NCBI GenBank assembly: GCA_036502625.1
Contig: DASXYG010000003.1
Span: 1 to 64,000 of the forward strand
Reading direction: 5' to 3'
DNA from: DASXYG01 sp036502625
GTDB lineage: Bacteria > Actinomycetota > Actinomycetes > Streptosporangiales > Streptosporangiaceae
DNA length: 64,000 nt
Under the pieces are notes generated by a model. The model was not told the DNA's origin. It saw only the letters and a list, made by a program, of their open reading frames with translations, and ran no database searches. Positions 1-7,811 of this stretch are shown here, piece by piece. The first letter of the stretch is position 1. Each line of letters starts with the position of its first letter. A program made the translations under genes and the position numbers.

Positions 1-1770
1 ATCGGCGTCTGCCTGGCGGCGGCGTTCGCCCCGGGCGCGAGCGCGGACACCGCCGACGGGGTGGCCATCCACGCCATCCAGGGCGCCGCGCACGTATCAC
101 CGCTGGTCGGACGGCAGGTGTCCGGCGTCGCGGGCGTGGTCACCGCCACCAGCGGCACCGGCTTCTGGATGCAGGACCCGAACCCGGACGACGACCCGGC
201 GACGTCCGAGGCCATCTTCGTCTACACGAAGACGAAGCCGGCCGTGGCCGTCGGCGACGCCGTCACCGTCGCCGGCACGGTCACCGAGTACCGTCCCAGC
301 GACCTCAACGGCCCGAACCTGTCCACCACGGAGCTGGGCTCGCCGCGGGTCACCGTCGCGTCGCACGGCAACCCGCTGCCGTCCGCCACGGTCATCGGCG
401 CGGACGGCAGGCGGCCGCCGACGCGGGTCATCGACGAGGGCACCGGCGGCGACGTCGAGACCGGCGGCACGTTCCGGCCGGACCGCGACGGCATCGACTT
501 CTACGAGTCGCTGGAGGGCATGCGCGTCGAGCTGCGCGAGGCCGTCGCCGTCGGGCCCACCAACACGTACGGCGAGACGGCCGTGATCGGCGACGGCGGC
601 CGCGGCGCGAGCGTGCGTTCCGCGCGCGGCGGCATCGTGATGCGCGCGGACGACGCCAACCCCGAGCGGCTGACCATCGCCAAGGGCATGGCCGCCGTGC
701 CGAGCGCCGACACGGGCGACACGTACGACCAGGTCACCGGCGTGCTCGACTACGCCTTCGGGAACTTCGAGCTGCTGGCCGACCGTACGCCGGCGGTCCG
801 CGACGCCGGGCTGAAGCCGGAGACCACGCGCGCGCCCCGGGCCGGCGAGCTGGCGTTCGCGACGTTCAACGTGGAGAACCTCAGCCCGAAGGACCCGCAG
901 GCGAAGTTCGACCGGCTGGCCGCGCAGGTGGTCGGCAACCTGCGCGCGCCCGACCTGCTGTCCATCGAGGAGATCCAGGACAACGACGGCGCGACCGACG
1001 ACGGCGTGGTGGCCGCCGACCAGACCGTCGCGAAGCTGACCGCGGCGATCCGCGCGGCCGGCGGCCCGTCGTACGCGTGGCGGTCCATCGACCCGGTGAA
1101 CGACGCCGACGGCGGCGAGCCGGGCGGCAACATCCGCGTGGGCTTCCTGTACCGCACCGACCGGGGCCTGCACTTCGTGGACCGCCCCGGCGGCGGCGCC
1201 ACCACCCCGGTTTCGGTCACCGGCCGGGGCCCGTCAACGGCGCTGTCCGCCAGCCCCGGCCGCGTCGACCCGGCGAACACCGCGTGGACGGACAGCCGCA
1301 AGCCGCTGGCCGGCGAGTTCACCTGGCGCGGCCGCAAGCTGTTCGTGATCGCCAACCACTGGAACTCCAAGGGCGGCGACGACCCCCTGTTCGGCCGCTA
1401 CCAGCCGCCCCGCCTGGTCAGCGAGACGCAACGTCTCGCCCAGTCCGCGACCGAGGCCGCGTTCGTCACCACTCTCCGCAAGGCCGACCCCACCGCCCGC
1501 GTCATCGTCGCCGGCGACCTCAACGACTTCGACTTCTCCCCGCCCGTCAAGCACTTCACCAGCGCCACCCACCTCCTCGACCTCCCCGCCACCCTCCCCC
1601 TCCCCGAGCGCTACACCTACGACTACCAGGGCAACTCCGAGGTCCTCGACCACATCCTGATCAGCCCCACCCTCGCCCTGGCCCCCCACTCGTACGACGT
1701 CGTCCACGTCAACGCCGAATTCGCCGCCCAAACCAGCGACCACGACCCGAGCGTCCTCCGCATCCGGTAG
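1..1770 (+). CDS. Secreted endonuclease/exonuclease/phosphatase-family nuclease (5' end outside window)
   Basis: The open frame runs in from the left edge, so the true start is outside the window. The first 20 codons read as the end of a signal peptide, with an ASA-D cleavage site at about residues 13-16. A GTG at 61 is in frame but would remove that signal, so I do not use it as the start. The N-terminal half looks like the OB-fold-like domain of extracellular nucleases (GFWMQDPNPDDDP). The C-terminal half is the metal-dependent EEP fold: FATFNVENL, SIEEIQDNDG (metal Glu), ANHWNSKGGD, AGDLNDF and TSDHDPSV (catalytic His). It probably hydrolyses extracellular nucleic acid or phosphoesters. 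The substrate is not fixed by sequence. It converges on the next gene 12 bp away. Confidence 0.85.
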   Translation: MGVCLAAAFAPGASADTADGVAIHAIQGAAHVSPLVGRQVSGVAGVVTATSGTGFWMQDPNPDDDPATSEAIFVYTKTKPAVAVGDAVTVAGTVTEYRPSDLNGPNLSTTELGSPRVTVASHGNPLPSATVIGADGRRPPTRVIDEGTGGDVETGGTFRPDRDGIDFYESLEGMRVELREAVAVGPTNTYGETAVIGDGGRGASVRSARGGIVMRADDANPERLTIAKGMAAVPSADTGDTYDQVTGVLDYAFGNFELLADRTPAVRDAGLKPETTRAPRAGELAFATFNVENLSPKDPQAKFDRLAAQVVGNLRAPDLLSIEEIQDNDGATDDGVVAADQTVAKLTAAIRAAGGPSYAWRSIDPVNDADGGEPGGNIRVGFLYRTDRGLHFVDRPGGGATTPVSVTGRGPSTALSASPGRVDPANTAWTDSRKPLAGEFTWRGRKLFVIANHWNSKGGDDPLFGRYQPPRLVSETQRLAQSATEAAFVTTLRKADPTARVIVAGDLNDFDFSPPVKHFTSATHLLDLPATLPLPERYTYDYQGNSEVLDHILISPTLALAPHSYDVVHVNAEFAAQTSDHDPSVLRIR

Positions 1771-1781
1771 CGCGGACGGCG

Positions 1782-2507
1782 TCAGGAGCCGCCGGTTGTG
1801 GCGCCGATGATGAGGAGGAGCAGGAAGAGGACGAACACGGTGCCGGGGAGGGCCAGGCCGATGAGGGCTTGGGGGCGGGCCAGCAACGGCTTGCCGGGGT
1901 CCATCGGCTGCTGGGACGGGGCGCCGCTCGGGGGTGGCATGGGGGCGGGGAGGTTCGCGACCTTGCCGCGGCGCGCCAGGTTGATGATCACGGTGATCGG
2001 GGTGATCAGGAACGAGGCGTAGCCCCACCAGCCGGCGATGAGGGTGCTCGCGGTCATGCGGCGGAACGTGGACAGGCCGCAGTCGCGGCAGAACGGGCCG
2101 GCCAGGCTGAGGAACGTCATCATGATGATCATGCCGCGGTGGCCGCGGAACGTGACGCGCGCCGCGGGCACGCAGCCGCAGAAGCGGCACTGCAGGGCGT
2201 TCGGGTCCACCATCTGCTGCGCGTACGGCTGGGCGCCGAAGCCCTGGTCGTACGGCTGGGCCCGCGGCGCGAACTGCTGGACCGGCTGCGGCTGCGACCA
2301 CTGCGGGGGCGCGGGGGGCGCGAACTGCTGCGCCGTGTACGGCTGCCGCGCCGGCGCGCCGTACGGCTGCTGGGGCTGGGCGCCGTACGGCTGCTGGGGC
2401 TGGGCGCCGTACTGGTCGTACGGCTGCTGGGGCTGCGCGCCGTACGGCTGCTGGCCGGGGTAGGGCTGGCCCTGCTGCGGCCGACCCTGGCTGGGGGGAT
2501 ACGACAT
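1782..2507 (-). CDS. Proline/glutamine/tyrosine-rich membrane protein with a zinc-ribbon
   Basis: 241 residues. I place the start at the ATG at 2507 (MSYPPSQG), with GAAGG about 10 nt upstream. An in-frame GTG at 2552 gives a less natural N-terminus. Residues 1-110 are low complexity with repeated QPQQPYGA units. Then come CRFCGC and FCRDCG, a Cys4 pattern that probably binds zinc. Two hydrophobic stretches follow (about GWWGYASFLITPITVI, and the C-terminal ALPGTVFVLFLLLLII). This architecture is common in actinomycetes, but I know no assigned function. The proline-rich tail may be a scaffold or a partner-binding region (inference). Confidence 0.75.
   Translation of the reverse strand: MSYPPSQGRPQQGQPYPGQQPYGAQPQQPYDQYGAQPQQPYGAQPQQPYGAPARQPYTAQQFAPPAPPQWSQPQPVQQFAPRAQPYDQGFGAQPYAQQMVDPNALQCRFCGCVPAARVTFRGHRGMIIMMTFLSLAGPFCRDCGLSTFRRMTASTLIAGWWGYASFLITPITVIINLARRGKVANLPAPMPPPSGAPSQQPMDPGKPLLARPQALIGLALPGTVFVLFLLLLIIGATTGGS
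2356..2455. repeat. Tandem 24-bp repeats inside the Pro/Gln/Tyr-rich gene
   Basis: About four head-to-tail copies of a 24-bp unit (core GTACGGCTGCTGGGGCTGG), one of them with a 9-bp insertion. On the minus strand each copy encodes the octapeptide AQPQQPYG. The unit length keeps the reading frame, so copy number could change by slippage without breaking the gene. Confidence 0.8.
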
Positions 2508-2616
2508 GTGGGGACCTTCGTCGGAGGGGGAGAAGCCGGGCGAAGGTACCACGATCCGCTCGTACGCTCAGACCCGAATCGGCGGATTCGGGACGGCCGC
2601 GCGAGCGGGCGCTCCC

Positions 2617-4692
2617 CTAGGTCTCGTCGCGCTGGGTGTGGTCGGTGGACATCGAGGTGTCGCCGCCGGAGCCGACCGGGATGGCGCGCGGGTCGTCGGG
2701 GGCGAAGTCGCGGGCGATGCCGGCCGCGGAGTACGCGTCGGCCTCGTCGAGGGTCTCGCGCTCCAGGAGGGTGCCGGCCAGGGAGTCGAGCTTGTCGCGG
2801 TGCTCGCGGAGCATGGATAGGGCCTGGCCGTAGCACTCCTCGACGATGCGCCGCGCCTCGCCGTCGACGAGGTCGAGGGTCTCCTGGGCGGCGAACTGGC
2901 CCTGCGCCTGCGCCTGGTCGGCGGGCAGGATCGACAGCCGGCCGACCCGCTCGGACATGCCCCACCGGCCGACCATCGAGCGCGCGATGTTCGTCACCTG
3001 CTCCAGGTCGCTCTCCGCGCCCGTGGTGATCAGCCCGAACACGACGTCCTCCGCGGCCATGCCGCCGAGCGCGCCGGTGATGCGGCCGCGGAGGTAGTTC
3101 TCGTCGTAGGCGTACTTGTCGTTGTCCGGCGTGGAGACCGTGACGCCCATCGCGCGGCCGTGCGGCACGATGGTGATCTTGCGTACGGGGTCGGCGCCGG
3201 GGCAGAGCATGCCGAGCAGCGCGTGGCCGGACTCGTGGTAGGCGGTGCGGCGGCGTTCGTCGGCCGGGATGACCAGGGCGCGCTTCGTGCCGAGCTGGAC
3301 GCGGTCGAGCGCGTCGATGAACTCCTGCGGGCCGACGTCGTTGCGCGTGCGCTTCACCGCGAGCAGCGCCGCCTCGTTGACGAGGTTCTTCAGGTCGGCG
3401 CCGGTCATGCCCGGGGTGGACTTCGCGATCGAGTCGAGGTCGACGCCCGGGGCCAGCGGCACCGAGCGGGTATGCACCTCGAGGATGGCCACGCGGCCCG
3501 CCTTGTCCGGCGGGGGGACGGTGACGGAGCGGTCGAACCGGCCGGGGCGCAGCAGTGCGGCGTCGAGGACGTCGGGCCGGTTGGTCGCGGCGATCACCAC
3601 GACGCCCTCGGCGCCGGTGAAGCCGTCCATCTCGGTGAGGATCTGGTTGAGCGTCTGCTCGCGCTCGTCGTTGCCGCCGAGCGACGCGCCGCCGCGCTGG
3701 CGGCCGATCGTGTCGATCTCGTCGATGAAGATGATGGACGGCGCGGTCTTGCGCGCCTCCTCGAACAGCTCCCGCACCCGGGCCGCGCCGACGCCCACGA
3801 CCATCTCGACGAACTCCGAGGCGGCCGCGGAGTAGAACGGCACGTTCGCCTCGCCGGCGACCGCGCGCGCAAGAAGCGTCTTGCCGGTTCCGGGCGGGCC
3901 GGTCAGCAGCACACCGGCCGGCACCTTCGCGCCGAGCCTGCGGTACTTGTCGGGGTACTTCAGGAAGTCGACGACCTCGGTGAGCTCGGCCTCCACCTCG
4001 TCGATGCCGGCGACGTCGTCGAACGTGACGCGCTGCTCGCCCACCTCGACGGGCTTCGGGTTGCGCCGCAGCGACCCCAGCATGCCGCCGCCGAGCCCGC
4101 CGCCGAGGCCGCCCGACCCGGCGCGCTTGCGCATCCAGTAGATGATCGCGACCCAGATGCCGATGAAGATCAGCAGCGGCGCCAGCGAGATGAGCAGGCT
4201 GGCCAGCACGCCGCGCTGCTCGTTGATGGGCTTGGCCTCGACGACCACGCCCTTGTCGGTCATCTCCTTGAGGATGTTGTCCTGCGCGAAGGCGGGGCGC
4301 TCGGTGGCGAAATGGGTGTACGTCTCGCCCTTCTTGCCCGGCACCGCCTGCGCCTTCTTCACCTCGCCCTCGATCGACGAGCCGCGGGCGTAGACGTCCT
4401 TGACGTTGCCGGACGAGACCTGCTGGGTGAACGAGGTGTACGCAATGGTGGTGGGGGTCTCGCCGCCGGTGTTGACGGACGTGAAGAAGCTGGCGCCGAA
4501 GATCACCGCGAGCAGCACCCAGAAGACCATGCGGCCCCAGCGCGGGCCGCCGCCACCGCCGTTCTCCGACGAGGGCGGCACGCCTTCGGTGCGCCACGGC
4601 GGCGGGGTCTGCGCCGGCTCCTTGCGCCCGCCGCGCGCGCCGCGATCCGTGTCGGCCTGCCGGTCCCGCGACGCGGGTTTGTCGTCGGCCAC
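2617..4692 (-). CDS. ftsH: ATP-dependent zinc metalloprotease FtsH
   Basis: 691 residues; GTG start at 4692 preceded by GGGGGAG. This is a membrane-anchored AAA+ protease that degrades unfolded or surplus membrane proteins and some regulators. Visible parts: a disordered Pro-rich N-tail, TM1 at about 54-70, an extracytoplasmic loop, TM2 at about 161-188, Walker A GPPGTGKT (265-272), Walker B IIFIDEID (320-327), the second region of homology with NRPDVLDAALLRPGRFDR, and the zinc site HESGH (486-490). Length is normal for actinobacterial FtsH. Actinomycetes often have several FtsH copies; this one is not in the usual hpt/folE neighbourhood, so it may be a paralogue. All key residues are present. 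Confidence 0.96.
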   Translation of the reverse strand: MADDKPASRDRQADTDRGARGGRKEPAQTPPPWRTEGVPPSSENGGGGGPRWGRMVFWVLLAVIFGASFFTSVNTGGETPTTIAYTSFTQQVSSGNVKDVYARGSSIEGEVKKAQAVPGKKGETYTHFATERPAFAQDNILKEMTDKGVVVEAKPINEQRGVLASLLISLAPLLIFIGIWVAIIYWMRKRAGSGGLGGGLGGGMLGSLRRNPKPVEVGEQRVTFDDVAGIDEVEAELTEVVDFLKYPDKYRRLGAKVPAGVLLTGPPGTGKTLLARAVAGEANVPFYSAAASEFVEMVVGVGAARVRELFEEARKTAPSIIFIDEIDTIGRQRGGASLGGNDEREQTLNQILTEMDGFTGAEGVVVIAATNRPDVLDAALLRPGRFDRSVTVPPPDKAGRVAILEVHTRSVPLAPGVDLDSIAKSTPGMTGADLKNLVNEAALLAVKRTRNDVGPQEFIDALDRVQLGTKRALVIPADERRRTAYHESGHALLGMLCPGADPVRKITIVPHGRAMGVTVSTPDNDKYAYDENYLRGRITGALGGMAAEDVVFGLITTGAESDLEQVTNIARSMVGRWGMSERVGRLSILPADQAQAQGQFAAQETLDLVDGEARRIVEECYGQALSMLREHRDKLDSLAGTLLERETLDEADAYSAAGIARDFAPDDPRAIPVGSGGDTSMSTDHTQRDET

Positions 4693-4776
4693 CGGGCTCC
4701 CCCTGAGTTTTCGCCTACACCACTACCGTCGGTGAACGATCCGCGGTACAAGTATGTGCCCCGGACGCCATGATCA

Positions 4777-5940
4777 TCACCGTAGACGCCCCAGCCTGTG
4801 GACGGCGTCCCGCAACACCGGCTCCACCTTGCAGAACGCGAACCGGACGTAGCCGCTGCCCGCGGCCTCGTCGTCGTAGAACACCTGCGTGGGCACCGCC
4901 ACGACGCCCGCGCGCTCGGGCAGCGCGCGGCACAGCTCCATGCCGTCGGCGAAGCCCTCGGGGACGTCCGCCTGGACGAAGTACGTGCCCTGCGGCCGGT
5001 AGACCCGGAACCCGGCGCCGGTGAGCCCGTCCATCAGGACGTCGCGCTGCGCCTCGAGCGCCGCGCGGTTCGCCGAGATCCACTCCCCCTCGGTGCGCAG
5101 CGCGTGCGCCACGGCGAGCTGGTAGGCGCCGCTGACGGTGAACGTCAGGAACTGCTTGACGGCGCGCACGGCGGCGACGTACGCGGCCGGACCGGTCACC
5201 CAGCCGGTCTTCCACCCGGTCACCGAGAACGTCTTGCCCGCCGAGGAGATGCCGACCGTGCGCTCCCGCATGCCCGGCAGGGTGGCCAGCGGTATGTGCC
5301 GCGCGCCGTCGAACGTGAGGTACTCGTACACCTCGTCGGTGATCGCGATGATGTCGTGCTCGCGGCAGACCGCGGCGATCTCGCCGAGCTCCTCGGCGGT
5401 GAACACGGTGCCGGTCGGGTTGTGCGGCGAGTTGACCAGGATCAGTTTCGTACGGGGACCCACCGCGGCGCGCAGCTCCGCCGGGTCGAAGGTGAACCGC
5501 CCGGCGTCCGGCCGCAGCGTCACCGTCCTGCGCACGGCGCCGGCCAGCGCGATCACCGCGGTGTAGGAGTCGTAGTACGGCTCGAAGACGATCACTTCGT
5601 CGCCCGGCTCGGCCAGCGCCAGCACGCTCGACGCGATGCCCTCCGTCGCGCCGACCGTGACCAGCACCTCCGCCTCCGGGTCGTAGCGCAGGCCGTAGCG
5701 CGCGGCCCGCTGCTCGGACACGGCGGTGCGCAGCTCGGGGATGCCGGGGCCCGGCGGGTACTGGTTGGCGCCGCCGGTGGCGATGGCCTTCGCCGCGGTC
5801 TCCAGCAGCGCGGCCGGGCCCTCGGTGTCCGGGAAGCCCTGGCCCAGGTTGATGGCGCCCGTCTTCGTGGCGAGCGCGGTCATCTCGGCGAAGATCGTCG
5901 TGGTGAACTCGCGCATCCGCTCGACCAGCGGCTCGGACAA
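4777..5940 (-). CDS. PLP-dependent class I/II aminotransferase
   Basis: 387 residues. I choose the TTG at 5940 because AGAAGGAGG lies 5 nt upstream and the protein then begins MSEPLVERMREFTTT, as is usual for the family. It is a fold-type I enzyme: the substrate-binding NLGQGFPD is near the N-terminus, NSPHNPTG is mid-protein, and SSAGKTFSVTGWK carries the PLP lysine. Relatives include kynurenine/glutamine transaminase-like and N-succinyldiaminopimelate aminotransferases. The sequence does not separate these, so no symbol is given. It is divergent from the methyltransferase at 6109. Confidence 0.9.
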   Translation of the reverse strand: MSEPLVERMREFTTTIFAEMTALATKTGAINLGQGFPDTEGPAALLETAAKAIATGGANQYPPGPGIPELRTAVSEQRAARYGLRYDPEAEVLVTVGATEGIASSVLALAEPGDEVIVFEPYYDSYTAVIALAGAVRRTVTLRPDAGRFTFDPAELRAAVGPRTKLILVNSPHNPTGTVFTAEELGEIAAVCREHDIIAITDEVYEYLTFDGARHIPLATLPGMRERTVGISSAGKTFSVTGWKTGWVTGPAAYVAAVRAVKQFLTFTVSGAYQLAVAHALRTEGEWISANRAALEAQRDVLMDGLTGAGFRVYRPQGTYFVQADVPEGFADGMELCRALPERAGVVAVPTQVFYDDEAAGSGYVRFAFCKVEPVLRDAVHRLGRLR

Positions 5941-6089
5941 GACCGTCCTCCTTCTCCCCAGCGCGCCTGCGCTTCGTACGTGGGAGTCCGAGGCTATGGC
6001 CTCCGCGCGGGTCCGCGGTCGGGCACCCCCGGCACGGCCGCGGGCGTACGCGCTACACTGCATCGCGATGACCAGTATTCGATACGATA

Positions 6090-6106
6090 ATCTCAGGATG
6101 TGAGAT
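6090..6106 (+). promoter_or_regulatory. 6-bp-stem hairpin/operator over the methyltransferase ribosome-binding site
   Basis: ATCTCA (6090-6095) and TGAGAT (6101-6106) are perfect inverted arms around GGATG. The AGGA Shine-Dalgarno at 6095-6098 lies in the last base of the left arm and the loop, and the ATG is at 6109. A second small palindrome, GTAT-TCG-ATAC, lies just upstream at about 6077-6087. It could be a repressor site or an RNA hairpin. Confidence 0.4.
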
Positions 6107-6108
6107 CG

Positions 6109-6909
6109 ATGACCGACACGTACACCCACGGGCACCACGAGTCCGTCCTGCGCTCCCACCGGTGGCGCACGGCCGAGAACTCCGCCGCGTACCTGCTGCC
6201 GCACCTCACCCCGGAGGCGCGCGTCCTGGACGTCGGCTGCGGCCCCGGCAACATCACCGCCGACCTCGCCGAGCGCGTACCGGCCGGCCGGGTCACCGGC
6301 ATCGAGCCGGACGACGCGGTCCTCGCCCAGGCGCGCGCCGACGCGGAGCGGCGCGGCGTGCGCAATGTGGTCTTCGAGACCGGCGACGTGTACGCCCTCG
6401 CCTACGAGGACAACGCCTTCGACGTCGTCCACGCCCACCAGGTGCTGCAGCACCTCAGCGACCCGGTGGCCGCGCTGCGCGAGATGCGCCGGGTCTGCGC
6501 GCCCGGCGGCCTGGTCGCCGCGCGCGACGCCGACTACGCGGCGATGACCTGGTACCCGGAGAGCCCCGCCCTGACCGAGTGGCTCGACCTCTACCACCGG
6601 GTGACGCGCGGCAACGACGCCGAGCCCGACGCCGGCCGCCACCTGCTCGCCTGGGCGCACGCCGCCGGGTTCGCCGAGGTCACGCCGTCGGCCACCGCGT
6701 GGTGCCACGCCACGCCGGACGACCGGGCGTACTGGGGCGGCATGTGGGCGGACCGCATCCTGGAGTCCTCCATCGCCGACCAGGCACGCGACCGCGGCCT
6801 GGCCCGCGATGAGGACCTGGCGCGCATCTCCGCGGCATGGCGCGAATGGACGGCCTCGCCCGACGGCTGGTTCGGCATCGTCCACGGCGAGATCCTCTGC
6901 CGCCCCTGA
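6109..6909 (+). CDS. Class I SAM-dependent methyltransferase
   Basis: 266 residues from the ATG at 6109; a GTG at 6100 is in frame but lies inside the upstream palindrome. Motif I VLDVGCGPGNI (about 44-54), an acidic residue in TGIEPDD, motif II FDVVHAHQVLQHL and motif III in RVCAPGG mark the SAM-binding Rossmann domain of the UbiE/MenG-like (Methyltransf_25) group. The C-terminal part resembles small-molecule methyltransferases of the 'methyltransferase domain-containing' type common in actinomycetes. The substrate is unknown. It converges with the crotonase-family gene, with 13 bp between stops. Confidence 0.88.
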   Translation: MTDTYTHGHHESVLRSHRWRTAENSAAYLLPHLTPEARVLDVGCGPGNITADLAERVPAGRVTGIEPDDAVLAQARADAERRGVRNVVFETGDVYALAYEDNAFDVVHAHQVLQHLSDPVAALREMRRVCAPGGLVAARDADYAAMTWYPESPALTEWLDLYHRVTRGNDAEPDAGRHLLAWAHAAGFAEVTPSATAWCHATPDDRAYWGGMWADRILESSIADQARDRGLARDEDLARISAAWREWTASPDGWFGIVHGEILCRP

Positions 6910-6922
6910 CCCGGGCGTACGG

Positions 6923-7732
6923 TCAGTCGGCGGCGGGATACACCGACGGGAAGCGCGGCGGCCGCTTCTCCTTCAGCGCGGCGACGCCCTCGACGACGTC
7001 CGGGCCCAGGAAGCCGAGCATCTCGTACGCCGCCGACTGGTCGAAGATCGGCCCGGCCTGCTTGAGCCAGTTGTTCAGCGCGCGCTTCGTCCAGCGGACC
7101 GCGAGCTGGGAGTTCGTCGCGAGCGTGGTGGCGGCCTTCATGGCCGCGGGCAGCACCTCGTCGCGCGGCAGCGCCTTGGCGACCATGCCCACGCGCTCCG
7201 CCTCCGCGCCGGTGATCATCTCGCCGGTCAGCAGGTAGTAGCGCGCCTTCGCCATGCCGGCGAGCAGCGGCCACACGATGGCCGCGTGGTCGCCCGCGGC
7301 CACGCCCAGCTTCACGTGGCCGTCGCCGAGCCGGGCGTCCTCGGCGCAGATCGCGATGTCGGCGAGCAGCGCCACGACGAGGCCCGCGCCGACGGCCACC
7401 CCGTTGATGGCCGACACGATGGGCTTCTCGCAGTTGAGCATGTTGTAGACGAGGTCGCTCATCTCCGACAGCATGTGCGCGACCCGGTCGTGGTCGCCGG
7501 TCATCCGTTCGACCATCGCGAGGTCGCCGCCCGCGGAGAACGCCTTGCCGGCCCCGGTGACCACGGCCACCCGCGTATCCGGATCGCCCGAGACGTCCGT
7601 CCACACGCGGGCGAGCTCGCCGTGCATCTGCTCGTCGGCGGCGTTGTACTTCTCCGGACGGCTCAGCGTGATCAGCAGAATGCCGTCGTCGAGCCGCTCG
7701 AACCGCAGTTGCTCGTAGTCACCGAAGTCCAT
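6923..7732 (-). CDS. Enoyl-CoA hydratase/isomerase (crotonase) family protein lacking both catalytic glutamates
   Basis: 269 residues; ATG with AGGAGG 6 nt upstream. The crotonase fold is clear: the oxyanion-hole segments SAGGDLAMV (about 66-74) and INGVAVGAG (109-117), and a C-terminal helix with RWTKRALN. The two glutamates of a classical hydratase are not there: by alignment to the usual GGGCELA and PEILLG motifs, the positions are V119 and H139, and D148 follows in GVAAGDHA. The reaction is therefore likely isomerase, hydrolase, decarboxylase or another CoA-ester chemistry rather than standard hydration (inference). It starts just downstream of a terminator for the membrane-propeller gene, so it is probably transcribed on its own. 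Confidence 0.85.
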   Translation of the reverse strand: MDFGDYEQLRFERLDDGILLITLSRPEKYNAADEQMHGELARVWTDVSGDPDTRVAVVTGAGKAFSAGGDLAMVERMTGDHDRVAHMLSEMSDLVYNMLNCEKPIVSAINGVAVGAGLVVALLADIAICAEDARLGDGHVKLGVAAGDHAAIVWPLLAGMAKARYYLLTGEMITGAEAERVGMVAKALPRDEVLPAAMKAATTLATNSQLAVRWTKRALNNWLKQAGPIFDQSAAYEMLGFLGPDVVEGVAALKEKRPPRFPSVYPAAD

Positions 7733-7760
7733 GCGCTGCCTCCTGCCCCTGAGGGGTGCC

Positions 7761-7806
7761 GATCGGGCCCCGTACTCGGTCGATGATCCACAAAGAGGGC
7801 CCGATC
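7761..7806 (-). terminator. Hairpin terminator of the Asp-box membrane protein gene
   Basis: GATCGGGCCC (7761-7770) and GGGCCCGATC (7797-7806) are perfect 10-bp inverted arms with a 26-nt loop. The hairpin starts 5 bp past the stop codon at 7812 in the minus-strand direction. Confidence 0.6.
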
Positions 7807-7811
7807 CGCCA

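Noticed and set aside
2129..4597. An 822-codon open frame opposite in phase to ftsH
   Set aside because: It is a shadow of ftsH on the same strand: Arg/Pro/Ala-rich, with no domain; the ftsH frame has every catalytic motif.
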